From assembly GCA_000151295.1 (NCBI GenBank), contig GG745344.1, forward strand, positions 417,647 through 481,646: a stretch of 64,000 nt of DNA. The letters run 5' to 3'. The stretch comes from Allomyces macrogynus ATCC 38327 (taxonomy: Eukaryota > Blastocladiomycota > Blastocladiomycetes > Blastocladiales > Blastocladiaceae). The notes below the pieces were generated by a model, which worked only from the letters and a program-made list of their open reading frames with translations, had not been told where the DNA came from and did no database searches. Both the position numbers and the translations under genes were made by a program. Each line of letters opens with the position of its first letter. The stretch's first letter is position 1. Positions 1 through 10,125 of the stretch are shown here, piece after piece.

Positions 1-2378
1 GCCGCGCCCGTGGCCCCCGCGCCCGCGCCCTCGCGCCGCCGTCGCCGCCGCGCGGCCGCGTCGCCCGTGCCGACCTACGCCGTCGAGCATGTGCGCGCGC
101 CCGACGGCTCGACGCGCGAAATTGTCGTCATCGACGGCGACGACGACCACGTCGGCATGATGACCGCCGCCACGTCCTCGTACGCGGGCGCCAACGCGCC
201 GCCGCCCAGCAACCCCAACAACGCTCACCAGCACGCGGCCTACGCGGCAGCTGCTGCTACTGCTGCCGCCGCGGCCGCGAGCGCCAACGCGCCGCGGCCT
301 CCTCCTGCGCAAGCGCCCGTTGCGGCGCCGCGACCACACCGCCCGCCCGTGCGCGCGAAGCCGCTGGCCCCGGCCGCGAACGCTCCTGCTCCAGCGCCCG
401 CGCCGCACGCGCCGACGGTACCGCACGCGTACGCCGTGGATCCCGCCACAGAAATGTACCATCTCGCGCCCCCTCCGGTGCCCGCGACTCCCGCGGCCTC
501 GGCGCCCGCCGACGTGGCCGCGCTCGGGTACCACGCGCACGCCGCGGCCGTGGCCGCGGCCACTGCCGCCGCATCCGCGCTGTCCTACCCGGGAGGCGCG
601 AATCCCGCGCACGCGCCGGCCCCCGCATGGCCACCGACCGCCGCGTACGCGGCCGCTGCACCCGCGCCAGCGGGAATCCCACCGCCGGTGCTCCCGCTGC
701 CGGCACCCGCGGGTCATTGCCCGCAGCGCTACCGGCCTCACCACCCGCAAAACGAAGGCGACGCGATCAGGCAGCTGCAGTGGCCGCGGCAGCGGCGGCG
801 GCTGCCGCTGCCGCAGCGGTCACACACGTTGCGGCCCCGCCTGTCACGCCAGCGCACCCGCCGCCGCCGTACGACGACAAGGACGGGCATTATATCGTGC
901 AGCCCAACGATATGCTGCAGGGCACTTGTACGTGTTTTGCTCTCGCGTTGTTGATGACGTGTTTGAGGTCGGAGACGGGCGCGGTGATCACAAAGGAACT
1001 GACCACGTGATGTTGTCCTCCCCGCTTATTTCTAGACGTGATCATGCGGCAGCTCGGGCAGGGCACCTTTGGCAAAGTCGCCGAGTGCGTCGACCAGCGC
1101 ACGGGCCAGCGCGTGGCCGTCAAGATTGTGCGCGCGATCCACAAGTACCTCGAGGCGTCGAAGGGCGAGATTCGCGTGCTCGAGACGCTGCGCAAGGCCG
1201 ACCCGGATAACCGGCACCAGTGCATTCAGCTGGTCACCGAGTTTGACTACCGCAACCACAAGTGCATGGTGTTCCCACTGCTCGGACCATCGCTGTTTGA
1301 TTTCCTCAAGGACAACCAGTTCCAGCCATTCACGCTCGCCGAAGTGCGCGAACTCGCCGTGCAATTGCTCGATTCAGTCGCGTTCTTGCACTCGCTCGAC
1401 ATTGTGCACACGGATTTGAAGCCCGAGAATATCCTGCTCATGTCGGCCGAGGCACGGCAAGTCGCGCCCCCGCTCGCGCACCACGTCTGTGTCTCGAAAC
1501 GCACGCAGCCCAAGCACTTCACGTCGCAAAAGCAGCTAAGGTCGCTCGAGATTCGCGTGATTGATTTCGGGTCGGCGACGTTTGAAAAGGAGTACCATTC
1601 GTCGGTCGTGTCGACGCGGCACTACCGCGCACCGGAAATCATTCTCGAGCTCGGGTGGTCCTACCCGTGCGACTCGTGGTCGGTCGGGTGCATTCTCGTG
1701 GAACTCTTGATTGGCGAGGCGCTGTTCCAGACCCACGAGAATCTCGAGCACTTGGCCATGATGGAACTGATCCTGGGCCCGTTCCCGGAAAGCACCGTGC
1801 GCCGATCGAAGCGCCGGTCGGCGTGGTTCACGAACACGGTCACGGTGAACACGGCCAACGTGCAGTTTGCCAAGGTCGCGTTCCCGAACGCCGAAACCAA
1901 GCGCGACGCCAAGGCGTTTGTCAAGTCGCTCAAGTCGCTGCGCGACATTATCATGCCGTCGCCCGCAGCCATGGCCGCAACGACCGCCGCCGCTGCCGTT
2001 GCGGCCAATATGCTCCCAGGCATGCTCCCGCGCGGTGGGGCCGGCAGCATGGACCCGACGTGCGCGGGGCTCTACCCTGGCGCCGGGATCACCTACGCGC
2101 CGCACGGGTACGGCTCCGCTGCACAGCGCGGCACGCTTCTGTCGCCGCCCAACTCGGCGCCACCGCCACCGCCGCCGCTGCACGACCAGTTCCTGTCGCT
2201 CGTCATGCAGCTGCTCACGTACGACCCGAAGGCACGACTGTGCCCAAAGAACGCGCTCGCGCACCCGTTCCTTGCCGGTATGGTCCCGCCGTCGAACCGC
2301 AGGCACCGCACGACGAGGCTGGCCCGGGGAGGAAAGGTAGGCCCGACGATAAAAAACGGCAAGGGCGGGGTAGAATAG
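1..2378 (+). CDS. LAMMER-type (CLK/Kns1/Lkh1) dual-specificity protein kinase, 5' partial
   Basis: Exons are <1-927 and 1036-2378; the intron 928-1035 is GT-AG. Joining them gives the family's usual lead-in, GHYIVQPND, followed by the P-loop GQGTFGKV, the VAVKIV lysine, HTDLKPEN (the LAMMER form of the HRD loop), DFGSATF, and EHLAMMEL, the signature that names the family. LAMMER kinases phosphorylate SR splicing factors and act in nucleus and cytoplasm. The N-terminal ~230 residues are Ala/Pro-rich and disordered. The C-lobe carries an unusual low-complexity insertion (about 1950-2180) before the last kinase helix (LLTYDPKARL). The reading frame changes from frame 1 to frame 3 at about 714-720 with no credible intron; one missing G in the assembly would repair it. 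The coding region runs off the left edge, so the true start is not visible. Confidence 0.93.
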
Positions 2379-2627
2379 CGAAATAATGAGGTAGGTGTGG
2401 TGGGCGAGGTCTTCAAATGCATGATAGAGATGCAAATGATGAGAGAGAAGAGAGAGGTAGACAGATAATATGAGATCGGTGTGAGAGATATAGATCCTGG
2501 AAGTTGCTAAGAGCAGGATACACGCAGGAGAGAGAACTAGGTAGATAGAGAGCAATAGGGAGACCAGAACATGAAGTGACGACGAGGTAGTGCGGTACGT
2601 GTGGGGTGTAGTCACGTCTATGTCGTT
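2379..2627. repeat. Purine-rich AG/GA low-complexity 3' flank
   Basis: After the kinase stop the plus strand is dominated by degenerate GAGA/AGAT runs up to the assembly gap. No reading frame looks coding. This low-complexity stretch probably caused the gap. Confidence 0.6.
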
Positions 2628-3137
2628 NNNNNNNNNNNNNNNNNNNNNNNNNNNNNNNNNNNNNNNNNNNNNNNNNNNNNNNNNNNNNNNNNNNNNNNNN
2701 NNNNNNNNNNNNNNNNNNNNNNNNNNNNNNNNNNNNNNNNNNNNNNNNNNNNNNNNNNNNNNNNNNNNNNNNNNNNNNNNNNNNNNNNNNNNNNNNNNNN
2801 NNNNNNNNNNNNNNNNNNNNNNNNNNNNNNNNNNNNNNNNNNNNNNNNNNNNNNNNNNNNNNNNNNNNNNNNNNNNNNNNNNNNNNNNNNNNNNNNNNNN
2901 NNNNNNNNNNNNNNNNNNNNNNNNNNNNNNNNNNNNNNNNNNNNNNNNNNNNNNNNNNNNNNNNNNNNNNNNNNNNNNNNNNNNNNNNNNNNNNNNNNNN
3001 NNNNNNNNNNNNNNNNNNNNNNNNNNNNNNNNNNNNNNNNNNNNNNNNNNNNNNNNNNNNNNNNNNNNNNNNNNNNNNNNNNNNNNNNNNNNNNNNNNNN
3101 NNNNNNNNNNNNNNNNNNNNNNNNNNNNNNNNNNNNN
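2628..3137. other. Assembly gap (N run, 510 bases)
   Basis: All bases are N. The 5' part of the following Ala/Gln-rich gene probably lies here. The gap length may be nominal. Confidence 1.
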
Positions 3138-3145
3138 AGAAAAAC

Positions 3146-3676
3146 ATGCTTAGACGAACACGTGCGCAGACAACAGCAGCCACCGCGCACTCCTACTCGA
3201 CCAATTTACGCATCGCGGCGATCGGGTACTCGGCCGCGCAGGCGCAAGCTCAGGCGCAGGCTGCGGCTGCAGCGGCTGCCGCGATCAGCGCGCGCCAGTC
3301 CTCGCACCGCGCGTCGCTCGCCGGGACGTCCGGCGGCGGCGGCGCTGGGAGCCCGTACGGGTATGCGCCACCGGCGGCGGTGCAGCCGGTCTACGCGCGC
3401 GTCGCGCCCCAGCAGTACGCGGCTCAGCCGCAGTCGGTGCAGCCGGTGCAACAGCAGCAGCAGCAGTACGCGTATTACCCGACCTACGCGCCCACGCAAC
3501 CGGCGCAGGCGTACGACGCGGTCCAGCAGCCGGTGCAGGCCGTGCAGGCCGTGCAGGCCCCGCCGCCCGCCGACCAGTACTATTACCCGGCGGCGACTGC
3601 GGCGGCCGCGGTGGCGCCGGCACACGCGTATGGCGCGGGGGCGTATGACGCGGCGGGAACGTGGCGTGGGGTGTGA
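3146..3676 (+). CDS. Ala/Gln/Tyr/Pro-rich low-complexity protein, 3' end only
   Basis: The frame is open from the gap edge to a TGA at 3674. It encodes a disordered tail with an Ala-Gln block, a Q6 run, and repeats of QPVQ and VQAVQA with Tyr-rich ends (YYPTYAP, DQYYYPA). This composition resembles the prion-like tails of fungal RNA-binding or transcription proteins, but no folded domain remains to name it. Codon use and the long open frame in GC-rich DNA favour a real gene. The 5' end is lost in the gap, and the residues just after the gap (about 3140-3200) could belong to an intron. Confidence 0.6.
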   Translation: MLRRTRAQTTAATAHSYSTNLRIAAIGYSAAQAQAQAQAAAAAAAAISARQSSHRASLAGTSGGGGAGSPYGYAPPAAVQPVYARVAPQQYAAQPQSVQPVQQQQQQYAYYPTYAPTQPAQAYDAVQQPVQAVQAVQAPPPADQYYYPAATAAAAVAPAHAYGAGAYDAAGTWRGV

Positions 3677-4635
3677 GGTGGGAAAAGGGGGGAATGGGAT
3701 ACCCGGAGGAGAACGGCGGGCGAGTCGGCCGTGAAGTGATGTGTTTTTTTTTCGGTTTGGTTGACGGGGGGTTCGGAGTTCAGTTTTCGGTTTCTTGTCC
3801 GTGCTTTGCCCTTCGTGTTTGGTGTGTGTTGTGCGTGCCGTGCCTGCCGGTTCGGGCGAGTTGGGGTGGTGACCTGGATCGCGGGCATCTTTTTCTTTAG
3901 TAGTAGGCGCCGTTTCGTTCTCGATGCTTGGAGTTGGTCGCGCTGTTGCCGTCGTCGGCGTGGTCAAGACGGCATGGTCCGTTGAGTGGAGAACGACTCA
4001 GGTCGCGTCTCGCACTGAGTGCGTTTCCACCGCCAATACTCCCACAGCAAGGTCAATTGCCGTTGATCCACGGGCACTACAGAGCGCGGGTCACCGCCAT
4101 TTGCTCGGATCCAGTGCCCACGCCCAATTGTGTTCAGCTGGCCTGCAACGGAATGAACCAACCATCGGAAAATGCACTAAGCTGTTGGTGGACAACCGCG
4201 TTCTTTCGCGATGCAGTGGACGACCGCCACCAGCTGCGCCCAGAATCGATCCCAATGAGCAAGGGAAATGTTCCCCACCCTTTGTTTTCGGGCGGGGAGG
4301 GGCCAATTCATCTGGCAGTGGTGCACGCCACCACCCACATCCAGCCAGCTTGAGACGGCGTGATCAGCATCGTCCTCAGGATCCCGACCGAATCGCGATC
4401 TACCGTGGATCAAGCATGAACGAGACTGGGTGGACGCCTTTATGGCATTTACATGGACAGGACGGCATTGTCAAAGAAAGGATAGGTGGTTAAATAGGGT
4501 GCGGATCAAGGGCGAACAGAAGCGGATGGACCAGCAGCAAGCCAAAAATGAAACTCTAGACAAGCAAAATCTGCCAAACGGGCCACACCTCAAACCAAAA
4601 GTGCAACGCGAGCGCCGTGTGCGGGCGCTTGGCCA
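3677..4635. other. Intergenic, no recognised gene
   Basis: T-rich just after the upstream stop (3730-3900), which fits a 3' UTR. After that there are only short uncompelling frames on both strands. Confidence 0.5.
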
Positions 4636-5020
4636 TCAGTTGCAGGGCAGCCGCGTCGTGTCCATATTCCGCCACTCCTCCAGCTACAACCGCGTTGCTG
4701 ATAGACGTCGACAGACCGAGGGCGTTGCGGAACCGGCGCTAAAGCTTGCCAGCATTCGCGGCGGCCGTGGTGGTCGCGCTGAGCGCATTGGCACGCATCG
4801 CCGGCGACACGCTGGTTGGGTCCTGGCCCGCGTTTGCGTGCGCAATTTGCTGCAGCACTTTGTTAACTTGGAGGAACACCTTGCCAATCTCATTCTTGCT
4901 CTTGTTAATCAAGGCCGCAAATTCTTGCAATGTCCGGCTGGCACCAAACTTGCGGCACGCCAGGAACACGACGACGGCGACGGTCTCGCCCCGTTTCTGG
5001 ATCGGCTGCGCGCTTCATGG
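4636..5020 (-). pseudogene. TFIIB pseudogene: intronless, 5'-truncated, internally deleted
   Basis: The minus strand retains TFIIB sequence closely matching the intact gene ~0.6 kb away: QPIQKRGETVAV, CRKFGASRTLQEFAALIN, then SKNEIGKVFLQVNKVL. In the intact gene an intron splits exactly this point (SKT|EFGKV); here the join is seamless, as expected of a retrocopy. A nonsense TAG follows AGKL, then RRFRNALGLS. About 200 bp covering most of the second cyclin repeat is missing, and the copy ends with MDTTRLPCN-stop, matching the intact C-terminus MDTSRLPAN. Everything upstream of QPI (zinc ribbon, B-finger) is absent. No poly(A) tail is evident, so retroposition is inferred only from intron loss and 5' truncation. 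Confidence 0.85.
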
Positions 5021-5225
5021 CAGAGGGACATCAACGTGGTTCGATCGCTTTTTGGTGCGTATTTCCGTGTTTAGATTGACAACAGGCAACAAGAGAAGAT
5101 CACGTCCAGCCGAAACCACAGCCCCCCAAACGAAACAATCAAAACCGCGCACGCGGTACCGAGCTGCCGCCCGACATGCCCGTCCACCAGCACCAAATCC
5201 CCCCAACGACGCCGCGCCACCGCCG

Positions 5226-6603
5226 TCAGTTGGCAGGCAACCGCGACGTGTCCATCTTCAGCAAATCCTCGGGCAACGCTGCCTCGAGATTGCCGCGCAC
5301 GATGCGGTACGCTTGGCGCACCGTGTTCTCCGTGACCTTGACCATACTTGCAACCGTCTTGGCGGCGACCGGCTGCCCGTAGAGGTGCGTAACCAAGTAG
5401 ATTGCAGCGCCGGCAATCGTGCGCGGGTTGCGCGACGCCATTTCCGTGATCGTGTAGGCGCGGTCGCACACGGCCACGACCGAGTTGACCATGGGCATCG
5501 GCAGGCTGAGGGCGTTGCAGAACCGCCGCGCGAGCGCACCAGCATTGTTGGTGGTCGGGTTCGCGTCGTGGTCGTCGCCCGCGGTCGGTGCGACCGCGGT
5601 CGCCGACGATGCCTGCTGCTGTTGCTGGCTCGCTTGCCGCAGCGTGTTCTTGACTTGGCTCAGCACCTTGCCGAACTCTGAGTGCCGCCAGCGGAAACGG
5701 TGCAATAGCGGCAAAGCGGCGGCGGCGAGCCGGCAAGTGGAGAGGGACATGGACGCGTCGGTCGCAACGTGATTCGATTGCAAGAGCGAGTCATAACAAG
5801 TTTCAAAGTGGCGATCGATCAAGTCGAGAGAGAGAGTTGGCAAGGAAAAGGGAGAACGAGAAGAGTGCACGACGTTGGGTGAGTGCGGGCCAAGGATATC
5901 ATCACGCAGCACTCCACGACCAACCCGCAGGCCACAGCGTACCTGTCTTGCTGATGTTGATCATGGACGCAAACTCCTGCAGCGACCGGTCGGCACCGCA
6001 CTTGCGGCACCCGAGCAGCAGCGCGACAGCGACGGTTGCCTCAATCTTCTTGATGGGCTGACCCGTCTCGGCCATCTTAAAGTACTGTTTGGCGGCCTCG
6101 ATGATCTTGCGGTTTAGCCCCATGCGCTCGCCCATGGCCGTGATCGTGCGGAACCCTTCGAGCAAAATCTTTTCCGACCGCACGACCGACGTCTTGGCGT
6201 GCGTCTTGGCGAGCTCGCGCTTATCGGCATGCAAACCACCACCAATCGACGTTTCAAGATTCAGTTTCGGCCCAAGCAGCCGGTTCTCGGCCCCACCCAC
6301 ACGCGACGGGTCGTCGCCGCCCTCGTCCGACGAAAACGTGCGCCATTCCGACCGCGTATCAATGATGCGGTCCTTGAAGACGGTGCCGCAGTTGCCGCAA
6401 ATCAAGTCGCCCTGCTTGAAGTCCTCGATCAGGTTGGGCACCGGGTCGCGGCAAAACTGGCAAATCAGCTTCACATTCAGGTCGACTTGCTGCTTGGCCG
6501 TGACTTGCCGGTATTTTTGCGCGGCGTGCGCGTCACCGTGCGCGCCCGGCAGGAGGTCCGGCGCCGTGCCCTGCTGCGCGGCGCGGAAAAAGTTGTCGTC
6601 CAT
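5226..6603 (-). CDS. Transcription initiation factor TFIIB
   Basis: TFIIB bridges TBP and RNA polymerase II at promoters in the nucleus. Exons (minus): 6603-5943 and 5677-5226; the 265-bp intron 5678-5942 joins SKT to EFGKV in frame, giving 370 aa. An N-terminal zinc ribbon is present (CQFCRD...CGNCGTVF), followed by the B-reader region (SEWRTFSSDE), then cyclin repeat 1 (KIIEAAKQYFKMAE, ATVAVALLLGCRK, LQEFASMIN) and cyclin repeat 2 (RRFCNALSL, PRTIAGAAIYLVTHL, TENTVRQAYR). A low-complexity linker (QQQQQ, THN-rich) sits between the repeats. The first cyclin repeat reads as complete. The start is the ATG at 6603, which gives MDDNFFRAAQ. An intronless pseudogene copy lies immediately downstream. 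Confidence 0.96.
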
Positions 6604-7851
6604 GGCGGCGGGTCGGTGGCAGCGGGCGAGCGGGCGGGGTCGGCGGCGGCACGGCAGCAGCAGATGCACTGGGGCGTGCGCGCGCGAGTGCAGCCAGTTA
6701 CGGTGCCGGGGTCGGAGTGGGGGACGAGTTACCGCGGCGGCCAGCAACCACAGCACCGAAACATATCGAAGTCGAAGACAAAGAGAGGCAAAGACAAGGA
6801 GCGAAGCAGGGGGTTTAGAATGACTTGGATGAGTTTGCCCCCGAGTCGCCCATCAGGTGATTTTCCCTTCGGGGGAGGCTCCTGGTCGTCGTCGTTTGGC
6901 GCGTTTGGCTACGACTTGACTTCAACTGGATTGGATTTTCTCCGACAGGCCACTGCGACCGGCGACCACCCAACTCGAGCAGCTCGTGCACAACTTGCGG
7001 CATTGTCCCGCCAACCCGTGTTGGCCGACATTTTTCCAACGAACTGAGCTGCAAGTGGATCTGAACCGGACCTGGAACGCGCCTGGGCTGCGTCGTGTTA
7101 TTGGCCGTGACGCGCTGAACCGTACTGTTCCCGCCTCACGCCAGCCGCGTCGACCTTGCTGTATTCTCGACGGTTGGTCCACGTCGCGCAACCGAGTTAT
7201 TTCGGCGACACGCACCGGGGTGTGGACTCTTGCGACACGCAAGTGGTGTGCACGCCAGAGCACGATGGTCAGGGTGCACGCCACGCTCTCGGCTCACCCA
7301 CGCCCGCCCCATTGGCCCGCTCTTGCTCGTCCTGGCGGTGGCCCCTCGCCTGCGCTCGTGCAGTGTACGACGTTGCCTACGCCAACGCACGCACTTGATT
7401 GCCCGTAGCGGCACTGTCACAAGTCTCGGGGCTGCAGCTCTCGCACAACACGGTCTGCCAACCCCAAGTTGTCCTTCACGTCCGGACGCGCAACCTGGTG
7501 CAACCAGTCGACGGGTGAGGCCGCTGTTCGTACGTAGAGACCTTCTCCACGTCGCGCAGCACGACAAGCGCACGCAGATCAAGTCTATTTCGTTCGGGAG
7601 CTGGTCTCCGCGCGGGGCCCTCCCCGCTCTTCGTTCGTTGGGGATGGCGAAAAGCATGTTTGAGGCGCCAACTGACGTGTGGCGAATCGGCCCTGTCGTG
7701 ACGAGTACGCAGTAGGCTAACGCGTCGGCGCAAGGCTGTGCCTTCGATTGTGCCCTGTTCTCCCCTCTCTCACCCCATCCGGCCTCCCTAACGACCGCGT
7801 CCCCACGCACGCCGACCGACTCAAGCGCGCACCGGCGACCATTTTGCGATC
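6604..7851. other. Intergenic between divergently transcribed genes
   Basis: Upstream of both TFIIB (minus) and the F-box-like gene (plus), so it should hold both promoters. I saw no convincing exon, TATA box or RNA gene. Confidence 0.5.
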
Positions 7852-9105
7852 ATGGACCCGCCGTCGCCCGCACACCATCTCCAGCACCAGCACCACCACT
7901 ATAACCATCACCATCATCACCACCCGCCGCGTCGCCCGAGGCTCGACGACCTGCCGTGCGAGCTGCTCGGGCACATTGGCAGCTACCTGAACTGGCACAC
8001 GCTGCTGCTCGCCCTCGCACCGTCGTGCCGCGCCATTCGCGCCGCACTTCTGTTCCGGACGCGGCTTCCATGGCGCGTCTTTGTGCTGCGCGACGTGGTG
8101 CCGCCCCCGTCGCCGCTGGCGATCATGTCCGCTGAGCCAGCCAGTCCACCGTCTCACGGACTCTACGATTTTCGCGTATTGCGATTCCTGCTCGCGACCG
8201 CGCACGCACCGTGGCGAACGGCCGTGACCGTCGTCAACTTGTCGGATACGCCCGTCGCTCATGCAGCGCGCGACACTGTGCGCGCATTCCCAAGCGCCCG
8301 CGCCGTTTCTCTCGTGCGATGCTTTGACCTGCACGTCGCCGCGTCACCCGCGCAACAACCCGTCAACAGTGACGAGCCCGAGTCGGTCGGGCACCGACTG
8401 CTGGCGTGGCTCGCGCGCGCCGCGCAGCAGCCCGCGCCCGCCACACCGTCCCCCGTGACCGCCACTCCCATTGCACCGACGTACATGTCGGCAGTGCCAC
8501 GCATCGAGCGCGTCTACCTCGACGAGACCGACGTATTGACAGCTGACCTCGCCGCGACCCTCCGCGACGCCGGCATCCAAGTCCCGGACGTGCAGCTGTG
8601 CACGCCGTGCCACCAAGTGATTCCAAGCCCGCTGGCCTGCCGGCACTGCGCCGCGCCCGTCGACATTTGTCCCGAGTGCGAAGACGACTCGCTCAACTGC
8701 GACTGCAGCACGTGTGCGACCGACGCGTTTCTTGCGCGCGTCTGCTCGCGGTGCCGCCTTCTTGTGCCGTGGGTACCCGTCGACTTCCCGCCGCCGCCGC
8801 CTGCAACGACCTTGACGGTCCCCGTCGCCGCGATGCGCGCGTGGGCCGCGGCAAATCCGGACGCGCAGCCTGGCGGGCCCAGGTTTGATGAAGCCACGAT
8901 GACCCCGATCCGTGTCGATGGTGGGCTCGGGTATTTTTACTGCCCGCAGCACCGCAAGGCGCTCGCCAATTGCCCCGCGTGTTACCAGGGCTGGGCGTGC
9001 CCGCGGTGTGGCGTCGGGTACTGCTGGTCGTGTTGGAACGATGGCGCCGTACGGCGTGGGCGGCTGTGTGTACGGTGTACCGCCGCGGACCCGATGGACG
9101 CGTAG
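7852..9105 (+). CDS. F-box-like, cysteine-rich zinc-binding protein
   Basis: Single exon, 417 aa, starting at the ATG at 7852. The first 30 residues are His-rich (HHHYNHHHHHH). Residues ~28-60 resemble an F-box (LDDLPCELLGHIGSYLNW), which would recruit SCF ubiquitin ligase through Skp1. The C-terminal half is Cys-rich: CTPCHQ, CRHCAAPVDICPEC, CDCSTC, CSRC, then CPQHRKALANCPACYQGWAC, CPRCGVGYCWSCW and CVRC. The paired CxxC spacing implies several zinc ribbons or a treble-clef array. No catalytic domain is visible. A substrate-adaptor role is inference from the F-box-like segment only. No introns are needed. Confidence 0.75.
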   Translation: MDPPSPAHHLQHQHHHYNHHHHHHPPRRPRLDDLPCELLGHIGSYLNWHTLLLALAPSCRAIRAALLFRTRLPWRVFVLRDVVPPPSPLAIMSAEPASPPSHGLYDFRVLRFLLATAHAPWRTAVTVVNLSDTPVAHAARDTVRAFPSARAVSLVRCFDLHVAASPAQQPVNSDEPESVGHRLLAWLARAAQQPAPATPSPVTATPIAPTYMSAVPRIERVYLDETDVLTADLAATLRDAGIQVPDVQLCTPCHQVIPSPLACRHCAAPVDICPECEDDSLNCDCSTCATDAFLARVCSRCRLLVPWVPVDFPPPPPATTLTVPVAAMRAWAAANPDAQPGGPRFDEATMTPIRVDGGLGYFYCPQHRKALANCPACYQGWACPRCGVGYCWSCWNDGAVRRGRLCVRCTAADPMDA

Positions 9106-10125
9106 TGGAGAAGGGAGATAGGGATTCGCCCGGTCAGGGGCCGCGGGGATTAGTTGTGTGCGTTCGGAGGCCAGGATAGAGTGGCGTGAATAGATGGTGT
9201 GCCTGCGTGGTTTTCTGAGCGGGAGCACTGTGGAGCACAAGGGAACAGACCGAACCAGACCGTCAATCAGGAACCTCCCTCCCAGGCTGGTCCGCCAAAC
9301 GAACCACGAGAGATGGATGACCCCGGGGCTGCTTCTCCACCGTAGTTCGCAAGGATCTGCCCATCGGTCAAACATCGGGCCTTGCTGGATCGACGGCGAC
9401 GCGGCCATGCTTGGTGCGCGCTCGCCGAGCTGGCGTCCATGAGCAGCACTCTTCTTCACTGAACAATATCGCTTGCGCGTCGCGTTCGTGCTGGGCACAA
9501 AGAGCGTCGCAGCGTGACGATGCCGGAAATTGCGCTCAAGTGGAGACTTGTGCTCAGCAAACGTTTCATGGCCATTTCATGCCTCCTTCATGACAAGCAG
9601 GACGCAGTTCAACAACCAACACCACCCCAACCACGACCAAACACTCGCAACTTCAACGACCACCCTCATAGACGGCCCACCATTGCCCGCGCCGCCGCGC
9701 CTCTGCCCGCAATCCGCGCACCCGTCCCGGCGCTATAGACTGTATCGGCGTAGCCGGCCAATTTCCCCGCGACCCAACTCGCTGGCCACACTCTCGAGCT
9801 TCTCCACGGAAACTGCAAGCGACACGCTGCCCTCGCTGCACGCTGGCCGACGAATGCTTCGGCCCCTCTGCTGCGTGCTCCACGCTCCGACACTTTCGTG
9901 AAGACCGAATTCGGCTTGTCGTGCCCCGGGAGTGAGGCCGGGAGCCCGTTGGTGCAGTGGTGCCACTTCTTTCGACGACACGCACGTGCGGGCCAAGACG
10001 AGTCCTGCGCCGGCTGTCGCCACCCGCCAACGCCGACAGCAACCCGACCCAACGATCACCAACGCGCGCGCGTCGTGATCCTGCTCTCGCCTGTGTCCTC
10101 CTCGCCCGTGTTTTCCTCGCCCACC
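9106..10125. other. Intergenic, no recognised gene
   Basis: Open frames here are short and read into the downstream gene's 5' UTR. C-rich sequence from ~9600 to 10125 looks like promoter and leader of the next gene. Confidence 0.5.
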
